Source: Bolinopsis microptera (taxonomy: Eukaryota > Ctenophora > Tentaculata > Lobata > Bolinopsidae). Taken from it: 64,000 nucleotides of DNA. The stretch spans positions 2,025,096 to 2,089,095 of the forward strand of contig NC_087080.1 in assembly GCF_026151205.1 (NCBI RefSeq). Reading direction: 5' to 3'. How positions within the stretch are numbered: the first letter of the stretch is position 1; each line of letters begins with the position of its first letter. Below the pieces are notes generated by a model that saw nothing but the letters and a program-made list of their open reading frames with translations, had not been told where the DNA came from and did no database searches. Shown in pieces: positions 9,845 to 19,706 of this stretch. The position numbers were made by a program, and so were the translations under genes.

Positions 9845-9964
9845 ATTTGCCCTTACTCCTAACTTCCTTGTTTCACTTGTCCTTGTCTCTTCCAACCGGA
9901 TAATATCCAGATATCAGTATTTCAATCATGAGACTAATAAACAGCGAACTACTCCGTTATTTGA

Positions 9965-9977
9965 CAGAGTTAAAGAC
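9965..9977. other. 13-bp target-site duplication, right copy
   Basis: Right partner of 4717-4729. The ORF1 frame continues through it without change. Confidence 0.85.
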
Positions 9978-10488
9978 ATACAGCGCCGCGGTAAAGGAAT
10001 CAAAAACCTCAACAGCAGGTCCTTTGTTGGATTCGGATAGAAACATCTTGAAGAATGTCATTAAGGATGTTGTAGCAGAAGGAGACCGAAGTCGGAATCT
10101 GATGTTGTTTGGTCTTAAAGAAGAGAAAGGTGAGCTGTTATGTGACAAGGTCGGTCAAGTGTTGTTGGAACTTGGTGAAAAGCCAAAAATAGAAGCTAGC
10201 AGAATTGGTTTGATCAAATCCAAGGATAAGAAACAGGTGGCTGATAGACCTGTTAAGGTGACTTTGACGAGCTCTACAATCGTGCAGCAGATTTTGACTA
10301 GAGCAAGGCATCTCCGTAGCTCGGAGCATTTCGGTAAAGTTTTCATCAGTCCGGATAGGTCTCCAGAGGAACGTGCCGAACAGCAAAAGCTTGTTTTAGA
10401 ACTCAAGAAGAGATCAAACGACGAGCCAGATAAGAGACACTTCATTAAAGGAGGCAAAGTGTGTAGTGTGGACAAAACTGTTGTTTGA
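9978..10488 (+). pseudogene. LINE ORF1-like protein, 3' part (RRM-like region)
   Basis: About 169 codons to TGA. Motifs NLMLFGLKEE, RPVKVTLTSS and KVFISPDRSPEERAEQQ are typical of ORF1 proteins of animal non-LTR retrotransposons, which bind the element RNA. Immediately upstream is the target-site duplication. The 5' half is at 4221-4729. After the stop (10,489-10,730) there is no ORF2, only AT-rich sequence, so this is a solo or truncated element. Its ATG at 9928 lies in Penelope tail sequence and is not native. Confidence 0.65.
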
Positions 10489-10799
10489 AATGTGTTAAGA
10501 CAGAGTTTTGTTTGGATTTATGGATTCGTGGCTCGCTAAGATTATAATTTTTTGATAAGCTTCTAAATCACATTCGTCTTTCAACACAAGACTGTCAGTC
10601 TTCTAGAATTTTGTTTTGATTCGTGTATTAAGCTCTGAAGTATTTAGTCTTACTTCCAGGTCCATAATTTTGTGCAGTGTATATTTTTAGAGTCATTATG
10701 GTTTTATATTAGCAGATTTAGGTATATAACTATTCTATATAATTGTATGTATAAATACTTGAGTAAACATTAACCAGTAAACAAAGCTGGTTCCAATAA
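10489..10799. other. AT-rich stretch without recognised gene
   Basis: This should contain the 3' end of the LINE fragment and its junction with the intron of the minus-strand Polinton-like gene. No polyA tail or duplication could be fixed. Confidence 0.4.
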
Positions 10800-10931
10800 A
10801 AAATAGCTGCAACTAGAGCCCATTCCAAGCAGCGATTATCATTCTCGTTCTTGATGTTGAGAAGAGCATGGGTCTTGTGTCTGATGGGTTTAGGTAACTC
10901 CATCCAGCTGTTACCTGCTAACGGATTATAC
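10800..10931 (-). CDS. Polinton-like polymerase gene, exon 2
   Basis: The acceptor ttatatttcag ends at 10932 and the exon starts at 10931. Its first base completes the Arg codon left open by exon 1 (AG|G). The encoded YNPLAGNSWMELPKPIRHK then ALLNIKNENDNRCLEWALV matches a block I associate with the N-terminal part of Polinton/Maverick polymerase proteins. The 3' boundary is not certain (candidate donors lie just below 10,800). Intron 1 is 140 bp (10,932-11,071). Confidence 0.6.
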
Positions 10932-11071
10932 CTGAAATATAAATCATTAAATTTTACGTATGAAATATTGTTTCTGTCTGGTTCTAATGAACCGTTACAA
11001 TAATACTTTAATATAACCATGGAAATTCAGTTACAAAATATATCTGTAAAAGGGTAAACAATATTTCTTAC

Positions 11072-11719
11072 CTGGTTATGTTTCCCGAGGAACTCCCCTC
11101 AGCTGTCTCACTTGTCTGTACTCTAGCTCTCACATTCCTGGCTGTTGCACTACTATCAGGTCTTCTGCAGATCGTCTCATGCTCCAATCTAAGCTCCCGA
11201 CTCTGGAAAACCATACTACATACCCGACATGGGAAAAGATCCCCCTCACATACCAAACGATGAGTTACCAAATCATCAGGATGAGTAAAGCAAACTGTAC
11301 ACCACTTACCCTTACAACACGCTTTCAGATGTCTCTTAAAATTCCGAACAAACCACTTCTGACACGCCGGGCACTGTTGACCAGGATTCTTTATCTCTCT
11401 GAGGTTCAAATTATAAGAGGTAGTGTTTATAGACTCGAACACACCTGCATTTGCCGCATCCATCAAGGCAAGCTCTAGTTGAGCATCAATACTATTCCTA
11501 AAGATATGATCAATCATCTCCTGTTTAAACTGATGAACATACAGGGGACTGGAAACATAGCGGGACACCATTCGTGGCATTCACTGTCAAAAGTGCCTTA
11601 ATGGGATAGGTATCCCGAGCACCCCAAATAGCCTTGGAAACCTCCGCAAGGGCATTATCATAATCGCCACTAAACTTCAAGTCCGTAGAAGGACCGAAAT
11701 GACAAGGGCGCTCTGTCAT
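11072..11719 (-). CDS. Polinton-like polymerase gene, exon 1 with three C2HC fingers
   Basis: The ATG at 11719 opens MTERPCHFGPSTDLKFSGDY. One base-level frame change occurs near 11,560-11,580. The second frame then runs to a consensus donor (ccag|gtaag) at 11072/11071. It carries three fingers spaced C-x2-C...H-x3-C (CPACQKW...HLKAC; CTVCFTH...HRLVC; CRVCSMVF...HETIC). The fourth finger, in exon 3, has the same H-x3-C form, which supports a single gene. The frameshift may be a sequencing error, an unrecognised mini-intron or decay. Confidence 0.55.
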
Positions 11720-12239
11720 AACGACCAATAGATAAAAAAACTGACAATCGGTTGTTTCAAGATTCGATAATTCAATCAACGGATTCAATCGAATAAGCAA
11801 ATAGTTAATGTTAGCTGTAAAATTCTTGGTTTATATAGCGATCACTACCTCTATCAGCACCGGATATCCCGTCTCCTAGACATTAGTTAACAACCCTGCA
11901 CGGATGTTAATTGAGATGTTAATTGATATCCCGATCGACTAGTCAGACTGCCTATCATGTCTTCATGCAATTAGTTCCGGGACCAGAGTCCCGAAACTAA
12001 TTACAATTAGTTGACTAGTCATCCTGATTGGCTTGTCAGACTGCCAGTCATATCTTCTACGGAAACTTTTTACATATCTAGAGCACAACACAAACTTTCT
12101 TAGGAATATAGTAGCACACAGCTAGGGTTGGCTAGGGTTACTGCACCCAATAGCTCACTATTCACCCAGCTACCTAGGGTTAATCCGGAAACCAATTAGC
12201 CCTTTTTACACACAATTTCTATGTCAGATTTTCAAATCA
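11720..12239. repeat. Non-coding stretch with hairpins and short repeats
   Basis: A 14-bp stem with one mismatch (attagttccgggac, 11970-11983, with 11988-12001) resembles a MITE terminus. Nearby, gactagtca and gtcagactgcc motifs recur (11,938-12,030), and tagggtt motifs occur at 12,122-12,180. No gene seen. Confidence 0.5.
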
Positions 12240-12298
12240 CCCTATTTCCGCCTGAAATCCATTGAGCACGAGCTGTGCGATAGGAGACATAGTCATAC
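12240..12298 (+). repeat. 59-bp direct repeat, left copy
   Basis: Starts ccctatttccgcctgaaatc and recurs at 13201-13259 with few differences. The pair brackets the 243-bp satellite and the poly-C tract. Confidence 0.85.
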
Positions 12299-13040
12299 CG
12301 AAAATATTTTGTTCGGTTTTCGAAGTCCGCACCTACCCTTCGATATACGATTTTGGACTCGAGGGTTCCCCTTTGTAATGCGATCTCGGAAGGCAGGCCT
12401 CCCCTTCGCAATACGAGCTCGGAAGCGGGAGCTCTGCTTTCAGAGGTACGTATCGAGAATGACTCGGACCAAAATTTTCTAAGTCAAAAATTTTCAAAGT
12501 TTTCTTGGAAACTACTTTTGTTCATATTTCATGCTACCCTGATCATTATGAGCCGAAAATATTTTTTTTCGGTTTTCGAAGTTCGACATACGATTTTGGA
12601 CTCGAGGGTTCCCCTTTGTAATGCGATCTCGGAAGGCAGGCCTACCCTTCGCAATACGAGCTCGGAAGCGGGAGCTCTGCTTTCAGAGGTACGTATCGAG
12701 AATGACTCGGACCGAAAATTTTCTAAGTCAAAAATTTTCAAAGTTTTCTTGGAAACTACTTTTGTTCATGTTTCATGCTACCCTGATCATTATGAGCCGA
12801 AAATATTTTTTTCGGTTTTCGAAGTTCGATATACGATTTTTGACTCGAGGGTTCCCCTCTGTAATGCGATCTCGGAAGACAGGCCTCCCCTTCGCAATAC
12901 GAGCTCGGAAGCGGGAGCTCTGCTTTTCAGAGGTACGTATCGAGAATGACTCGGACCGAAAATTTTCTAAGTCAAAAATTTTCAAAGTTTTCTTGGAAAC
13001 TACATACTAGGTACTTTTATTCATGTTTCATGCTACCCTG
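12296..13040 (+). repeat. 243-bp satellite, three tandem copies
   Basis: gactcgagggttcccc recurs at about 12356, 12599 and 12842 (period 243). Units include a ccgaaaatatttt...ttcggttttcgaa stem and a ctcggaagcgggagctc segment. ORFs called through it on both strands simply repeat with the unit and are not genes. A diverged relative of the tail (tttcatgcta/tttcatgcaattcgatca) appears near 20,180. Confidence 0.9.
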
Positions 13041-13111
13041 ATGATTTGTCGCAGCAAACGTGAAAAATCGCGATACTAAACACGCTGCGAAATTCAAAAA
13101 ATATTAGAATT

Positions 13112-13113
<2 letters not shown>

Positions 13114-13145
<32 letters not shown>
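13114..13145 (+). repeat. Poly-C tract, 32 nt
   Basis: Uninterrupted C run between the satellite and the right 59-bp repeat, in otherwise clean sequence. The true length is uncertain. Confidence 0.8.
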
Positions 13146-13200
13146 ATGAAGAAAATCATTCCTACACCCCTGTTGAATTGTCTGTGTTTCTATATCTATA

Positions 13201-13259
13201 CCCTATTTCCGCCTGAAATCCATTGTGCACGAGCTGTGCGATAAGAGACATAGCCATAC
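13201..13259 (+). repeat. 59-bp direct repeat, right copy
   Basis: See 12240-12298. The spacing of 961 bp between copies suggests ends of one unit or a duplicated target. Confidence 0.85.
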
Positions 13260-13781
13260 TACTTAAAGCCTATTTAATAACTTAACCTAATTAGCGATTT
13301 AGATATAAAATTGGGCTCATGTGTCGCAAAGACTCCGGCCCTTTTGGTGGGATGCAACCCTAACTACCTAGCTCAAGCGAAAGTTATATTGTTATATTTA
13401 GGTTTAACTACAGCAACTGGTCCGAGTCTGTTAGCACAGATCACCTGGGAGTGGTAACACCACAAAACCGTTAATTGCCTGTCAGTGCTATATCACTGGG
13501 GGGTCGGTTGCTGTGGCGGCAAGAGGATGCGATTGCTGGGTGATGCTTGGTGATGCTGTCTTGTGGCAGGGTCATCTGTGTGTCACCTACGGTTCACCAT
13601 TTTGTCCAAGTCTTGGTTGCCCTGTGTAATCGAGCATTTGCTTGGTGATCTTGTCTCTGACATGATCACTTACGGTTTAATTTTGATTCCTTATGGGCTT
13701 CAGAAGCTCTGCATGCTTTAACTTTACGTATCGAACCTAACCACCAGCTTGCTGGTGTCTGGACGGAGCGCTTACTTCTTG

Positions 13782-16700
13782 ATGTCGGTGCTGCCTCTGG
13801 ATCGGGTGCGAAGGTCCGGCAAACCATCCACCTTAAATCAAACCGCTACAGAAACGTCTACAGTGTCATTCAATAGTATTATACGTGGAGGCGCAGGTAG
13901 AGTGATGACGGCGACTAGGCAAAGCCGAAAGGACCCTAGTAGCTTGATGTCTGCTTGCAACTCCCGTAAGAGCCGACGTAAACACTGTAAATACAGAATT
14001 CCTTCATCAGATTTGTCATTTGTAAACAGACAGTCAAGTATGTCTAATCCTGTAAATATTGTAAAGAATCCTCTCTGTATCAGTACATGGAATGTTACTT
14101 CTCTTGTCAGTAATTCCAGTAAGATGTATCAATTAGGAAAAGGTTTTGATGATTATGGACTAGAGCTCCTTGGGCTAACTGAAACACATATGGCTGGATC
14201 AGGAACTCAGACTTTGGACAATGGGGCTGTTTTGGTTTATTCTGGCAGGAGCGATGGAGTACGGAGAGAAGGAGTTGGTGTTGTTCTTTCCAAAAAGATG
14301 AAGAATACTCTCATATCATACACCCCTGTATCAGGACGGGTTATGACTGCCCGTTTACATAGCAAACACATCAACATTAGTGTTACAGTTGTGTATGCTC
14401 CAACTGAGGATGCAGAGATCAGTTTAAAAGACTCATTCTACAAGGAATTGAATGATGTTCAATCGGGACTACCTGCACATGATATAAAGATAGTTTTAGG
14501 AGATTTTAATGCTCGTGTTGGAAGGGATACTGATGCTCACCCTGGTGTTATAGGAAAACACTCATATCACACAGAACCAAATGATAACGGAAAACGGGTG
14601 CTAGATTTCTGTACTATGCACCAGCTGACGATCGGAGGCACACTCTTTGAACACAAAGATATCCACAAGACAACATGGAGATCCCCAAATGGTAACACCG
14701 TCACTCAAATTGACCATATGTGTATTTCGACGAGATGGAGCCATTCTTTGCTTGATGTCAGGAGCATGAGAGGAGCAGATATAAATACTACTCACTATCT
14801 GGTAAGAGGATATGTATCTATTAAACTTAAGTGTCCTCAGAAAAGAAAGAAGCGTGTAAGACAGCCTGCTTTAGAGCACCTGCGTGATAGATCTAAGAGC
14901 CAGGAATATAGTAACAGAATAGCTGAAGAGTACTATAACAACGATCAGGAGCATGGAAACTCTCCTTTAGAAGAACAGTGGAAGAAACTGAGAGATATAA
15001 TAACTGATGTTTCATTTGAAGTTCTGGGTGAAAGGGGCCGGAAAAAGAGAACAGAACATCTCTCAAGGGATACTAAAAATCTCCTAAAAGAACGAGGGGA
15101 GATTAAAAAGAAACCCAGTACTGCTGAGAACCGTGCTAAGTACTCGCGGATTAACGGCCTTGTTAGGCAGAACTGTAAAAGAGATGATAATGCTTGGGCT
15201 GTTAGAGTAGCTGAGGAATTAGAAGATGCTGCCAAGCAGGGTCAACAAAGAGATGTTTGGCAGAAAATAAAATCCTTAACAAACAAGAGAGTAAACAGAT
15301 CTGCGGCAGTGCGGGATAAGAATGGGACACTTATATCAGATCCCGAAGCTCAGTCACATCGCTGGGCCGAATATTTTGAAGAACTCTTGACGCCAGCAGC
15401 AAATGCGGTGGATTTCTCTATATTGGATCAGGATGAAAAGTTACTTTCTTTTGAATACCTTAGTAATGATGATGAACCACCGTCCTTGTTTGAAATTGAG
15501 GAAGCTATCAAGAAGTTGAAGAACTACAAGAGTGCTGGAATTGATGAAATTTCAAATGAGCAGTTAAAGTACGGTTCTTCTGGACTTCTGCCTTGGTTAA
15601 AGGATCTTTTTGAAACTGTGTGGAAAGGTGAGGATATTCCTAATGATTGGAGAAAAGGAATAATCACCATCATCCCAAAGAAAGGGGACCTCACATATTG
15701 CAACAATAACAGAGGTATAACGTTACGCTCAACTGTATCAAAGTTATTCCAAATTGTGTTGTTAAAAAGACTGAGTAATGGGCTTGAAAAATTGCTCAGA
15801 GAGAATCAGTGTGGTTTCAGGAGAAACCGTTCTTGTATAGATCAGCTGTACTCACTTCATTGTATAATACACAATTGTATAGAATTCAACGTCCCTTTGT
15901 ACATAAACTTTATTGATTTTAAAGCTGCTTTTGATTCAATCAATCGTGACTTTATTTGGAAAGCTTTTGAACATTATGGTCTTCCGACAAAATATATCAA
16001 TGTTTTCAAAGCGTTCTTTAGAGCAACTGAAAGTGCAGTTCGTGTCAATGGAGAATTGACAAGATGGTTTGATGTCGATTCGGGGACTGGACAAGGTGAT
16101 GTGCAAGGGCCCCCCATTTTTAATCTTGTACTTAACTGGGGATTAGAACTTGCAGAGAAGTTTAAAAATATATCCCGTGGTTTTACTCTTCAGTACAGAC
16201 AAAGTTCCAGACAACCGGAAAAATGTGTCATTGATCTGGACTATGCTGATGACATCGCAGGAATGGATGACACTGTTGAAGGACTGCAAGAAACTACGGA
16301 CAATATTGCGAAATACTGTGGGCTCGGGGGTTTAAAGATGAACGCAAAGAAAACAGAGATCATGGTCATTGGGAAAGATACATCGCAGCACCCACTCCCA
16401 GAGAATAGGACCATAGATATAACTGTCGATGGAAACTCTGCAAAGCAGGTCACTCAATTCACTTATTTGGGTGCCAAAATTACATCAGATGGCAAGATTG
16501 ATAAAGAAATAAGTGTCAGGATTGGAAAAGCAACTGGAGCTTTTAACCAACTCAACAACATTTGGAAGAATAAGAACATAAGCATTAACAACAAAGTGCG
16601 AATCTACATCGCAGCTGTTCTTACCATTCTGACCTATGGATGTGAGATATGGAACACGACTCAAGTGCAGACAAGAAGATTGGAGTCTTTCCATCAATAC

Positions 16701-17078
16701 TGCTTAAGAAGAATCCTGAGAGTGAGGTGGTTCCATCGAGTAAGTAATGAGGATGTTTTAAGAAGGGCATCAATAACTGCTCTTGCTGACATAATAACAA
16801 CAAAACGGCTGCGTTGGTTTGGACATGTCAGTAGAATGCCTGAAGATCGGTTACCCAACTATTTACTTGAATGGAAACCCAAGCATGGGAAGAGATCAAG
16901 AGGCAGGCCTAGGAAGAGCTTAAATGATGTATTTATTGAGGATGCTGAGCAGAGATTGGATCGGAATGGACTCACGATTGATTGTATGAGAAGATTAGCT
17001 GCAGACCGAAAGGGATGGAGAAATGTTACCCGCCGAAGTTGTATAATACAAAGTAATGACGCAGTCGACGCAGACTAA
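13782..17078 (+). CDS. RTE/BovB-like endonuclease-reverse transcriptase (non-LTR retrotransposon)
   Basis: An unbroken ORF of about 1,098 codons. ATG 13782 is the first in frame after a stop at 13719. An APE-type endonuclease comes first: CISTWNVTSLV, LGLTETHMAGSG, VVYAPTEDAE, VLGDFNARVG, TQIDHMCIS. The usual terminal Ser-Asp-His is here Thr-Thr-His (Thr at 14790-14792, His at 14793-14795), so the catalytic Asp seems lost. The RT has KSAGIDEISNEQLK, FIDFKAAFDSI (Asp 15915-15917), GTGQGDVQGPPIFN and YADD at 16242-16253. The C-terminal tail has LRWFGHVSRMPEDRLP and GRPRKSLNDV, as in RTE-type elements. An ORF this long and unbroken means recent activity. It is transcribed as a mobile element, not a host gene. 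Confidence 0.9.
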   Translation: MSVLPLDRVRRSGKPSTLNQTATETSTVSFNSIIRGGAGRVMTATRQSRKDPSSLMSACNSRKSRRKHCKYRIPSSDLSFVNRQSSMSNPVNIVKNPLCISTWNVTSLVSNSSKMYQLGKGFDDYGLELLGLTETHMAGSGTQTLDNGAVLVYSGRSDGVRREGVGVVLSKKMKNTLISYTPVSGRVMTARLHSKHINISVTVVYAPTEDAEISLKDSFYKELNDVQSGLPAHDIKIVLGDFNARVGRDTDAHPGVIGKHSYHTEPNDNGKRVLDFCTMHQLTIGGTLFEHKDIHKTTWRSPNGNTVTQIDHMCISTRWSHSLLDVRSMRGADINTTHYLVRGYVSIKLKCPQKRKKRVRQPALEHLRDRSKSQEYSNRIAEEYYNNDQEHGNSPLEEQWKKLRDIITDVSFEVLGERGRKKRTEHLSRDTKNLLKERGEIKKKPSTAENRAKYSRINGLVRQNCKRDDNAWAVRVAEELEDAAKQGQQRDVWQKIKSLTNKRVNRSAAVRDKNGTLISDPEAQSHRWAEYFEELLTPAANAVDFSILDQDEKLLSFEYLSNDDEPPSLFEIEEAIKKLKNYKSAGIDEISNEQLKYGSSGLLPWLKDLFETVWKGEDIPNDWRKGIITIIPKKGDLTYCNNNRGITLRSTVSKLFQIVLLKRLSNGLEKLLRENQCGFRRNRSCIDQLYSLHCIIHNCIEFNVPLYINFIDFKAAFDSINRDFIWKAFEHYGLPTKYINVFKAFFRATESAVRVNGELTRWFDVDSGTGQGDVQGPPIFNLVLNWGLELAEKFKNISRGFTLQYRQSSRQPEKCVIDLDYADDIAGMDDTVEGLQETTDNIAKYCGLGGLKMNAKKTEIMVIGKDTSQHPLPENRTIDITVDGNSAKQVTQFTYLGAKITSDGKIDKEISVRIGKATGAFNQLNNIWKNKNISINNKVRIYIAAVLTILTYGCEIWNTTQVQTRRLESFHQYCLRRILRVRWFHRVSNEDVLRRASITALADIITTKRLRWFGHVSRMPEDRLPNYLLEWKPKHGKRSRGRPRKSLNDVFIEDAEQRLDRNGLTIDCMRRLAADRKGWRNVTRRSCIIQSNDAVDAD

Positions 17079-17262
17079 TCCTTTTGGATGGAGATCTCGC
17101 CATGTAACATGTATGTAACAGCAACTGTCAGCGAAATGCAATTAATTAATATTGTAAATGATGTCCTAAAAATAGCCCATCAAGTGATTTTTTATATAAC
17201 CATCCGTTTCTTTCGCTCCTACGATTCTTGAATCGTGTTACAAATTACAAGGCAAAACTTTT
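17079..17262 (+). other. 3' region of the RTE-like element
   Basis: AT-rich sequence after the stop, with no clear simple-repeat tail or target-site duplication. Confidence 0.4.
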
Positions 17263-18088
17263 AGTAAGGGGAAAAGTGGTCGATTTAAGGGTTCCGTTGG
17301 ATTTGAATGTTCACAAGGATTTCTCAACGGAATATGGTAGTTAGGACCCCTACGAACATAATTAGACTTGTTGCCAATTTTGTATCTCAACAGAAACACC
17401 ACTTTTACCACTTTTTACCACCTTTGTACCACTTTTCTGGTTTGCCAAATATCTTTAGTTGTGAACATCATAGAAGGCTGAAAATTAACCTAGAATGTTT
17501 ATCTTATCAAGGAGTAAAACTTTTGTATCAAAAATTTTTTTTCGAGACTTTAAAAAAAAGTTTGTCAAATAAAAAAACCCCCCTTTTTTTTGGGACTTTG
17601 AACCAAATCGGTAAAAAATTTTTTAAAATTTGGAAACCCAAGAGGGAAAAAAAAGGGGAGGTTTAAAACAAAAAAGAAAAAAAATTTTTGATTAAAAATT
17701 TCGGATAACGTTGATTTTGAAAAATTTCCCCCAAAGGATGTTTTTCCCCCAAATTTTATAAAATTAAAAAATTTTAAGAAGTGAAAAATTTTTTAACCCC
17801 AAATGAAATTAGTCAGAAACTGCAAAATAATTAAAATTTAAAAATTGCCTAAAAATACCCCAATGATTTTTTAAACCTTTTTTTCCCCCTAAAGAACGGA
17901 AAAAACAAAAAACCCTTTTAAAAGGGGAAATTTTATTTAATTCCTTTGGTTTAATTTCCAAATTTAAACAAAATTTTAAAACCCCCAAATAATTACTTTC
18001 CCATTTTGTACCAAAACAGAAAACCATTTTCCCCTTTTTTTAAACCCCCCTTTGCCACTTTTTTTCCAATCGGGTTTGAACTAAAAGG

Positions 18089-18252
18089 GGGGGGGGGGGG
18101 GGGTTTTTTTTTTTGGGGGGGGGGGGGGGGGGAAAAAAAGGTTTGGGGGGGGGGGTGCGTGTGGGGGGTTGGGGGGGGGGTTTGGTTTTGGGGTTTTTTT
18201 GGGGGGGGGGGGGGGGGGGGGGGTTTTTTGGGGGGGGGGGGGGGGGGTTTTT

Positions 18253-18285
<33 letters not shown>

Positions 18286-18356
18286 TTTTTGGGGGGGGGT
18301 TTTTTTGGGGGTTTGGGGGGGGGGGGGGGGGTTTTTTTTGGGGGGGGGGTTTGGGT

Positions 18357-18436
<80 letters not shown>
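18089..18436 (+). repeat. Inflated poly-G block in the degraded arm
   Basis: Long G runs broken only by short T, A or C stretches. By position it mirrors the 33-nt poly-C run at 19674-19706 in the clean arm, so it is best read as a base-calling expansion of that tract. The polyglycine ORFs across it are spurious. Confidence 0.75.
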
Positions 18437-18438
<2 letters not shown>

Positions 18439-19672
18439 TAGAAGGGGAAAAAACCTTCCATCCCTTGGGTTTTTTATTGAATGGGCCCCTTTTTTCCCTT
18501 TAATTAACCCCCTTTTTCCGGGTGGGGATAGAGCGGGAGAAGCATTAAAAGTTGCAGAAATAGCTAATTAAAAAACGGGTGGTAGCGGTGTGCTACATGG
18601 ATAGCAGAACGTAGCTACACGGGGTTTCGGGGTTTTTAAATTTTTTAAAGGGCCAAATTTGGGCAAAAAAATTTAAATTATTAAAAAAAGGGGAGAACCC
18701 CGGAAAATGCAGGATACTGCAAAAGAACGAATGATACAGTCTGAAACATAAAACGCCGACGAAGCTAAACTTTAAAGATGGGGGGGGGAAAAATGGGGCA
18801 AACTAAAAAAAAAAAAACGGGGTTTAGCCTAAAAGATTAAGTTATTCCAAAATAGGGGGAAAATTTTTTAATCCTAAAAAAAGGGAAAGTTTTCCTTTGT
18901 CAATAAATCCGGTACGGCAAGGTCTGTAGCCTTGATAAGAAGATACCATGAATTAATTCATGCAGAAAAAGTCGATTTATATAAAGGGTTTCGTTGGATC
19001 TAAAAAGGGTGGGTCAGTCTCTCTGTTTTCATAAGATTCTGATGAAATGCTGTTAAGCTCAGGACGGTGATCTTAATAGGTCGGATAGCTGTATCTGGTT
19101 GCTTCCAGCCCACCCTTGTCGCTTGAAAATAAGTTCTCACCCCACCTCTTCCAAAAATACAGTTACCAGAGCAGGAAACTCTCCTTCCTCCTCTTCTTTC
19201 AACACAAACACAATCAGGTTCCAGCTGTTCTCCTCCTCTGCAGCCACAATCTTATCTCCTTCTTCGGAGTTTTACTGTTGCAGACTGTATCACTTGCACT
19301 GTTCTTTGCAGTACTCCTGCACTGTAGCTCTGTGTCCCTGACTACACCGTGGTTTACACTGCCCCTAAACTGCAATCTTAAGTAACTTTAGTTCCGGCAC
19401 TCTTTGGCCATTAAAATAACCAACTCCAATGAAACCCCGTGTAGCTACGTTCTGCTACATCCATGCTAGCACCACCCAGCTACCACCAGTTTGCTCTAAA
19501 TCTAGCTATTTCTAGCAACTTTTCAATGCTATCTCCAGCTCTATCCCGACCCTGGCAATGACATATGGGGGTTATTCGAGGTATATGGCATAGCAAACGA
19601 AGCGGCATGCGCATTCACAATACAAAAAAGCCACAATGGATGATGGAAGGTATATTTACACTCGCTTCCTAT

Positions 19673-19673
<1 letters not shown>

Positions 19674-19706
<33 letters not shown>
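19674..19706 (+). repeat. Poly-C tract, 33 nt
   Basis: Clean homopolymer in the right arm of the inverted repeat. Counterpart of the G block at 18089-18436. Confidence 0.8.

Larger units (their letters stand above)
4730..9964. mobile_element. Inverted dimer of a Penelope-like element
   Basis: Two copies of one Penelope-like element are arranged tail-out, head-to-head. The minus copy is 4730-7139. The plus copy is 7141-9964. Their shared parts (4730-7139 and about 7505-9916) appear base-identical apart from one G-run difference. Unique to the plus copy are 7141-7504 (N-terminal coding) and 9917-9964 (48-nt 3' tail). The 13-bp duplication on both sides shows the pair entered as one unit. Penelope elements are known for 5'-truncated inverted partner copies. 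Here the partner is long, giving a palindrome with 2.4-kb arms. Confidence 0.85.

Noticed and set aside
12353-13010. ORFs of 70-198 codons on both strands in the 243-bp satellite
   Set aside because: They repeat with the satellite period and shift frame between units. No family features.
18006-18571. Three overlapping polyglycine ORFs
   Set aside because: They are translations of the inflated G block that mirrors a 33-nt C run. Not a protein.
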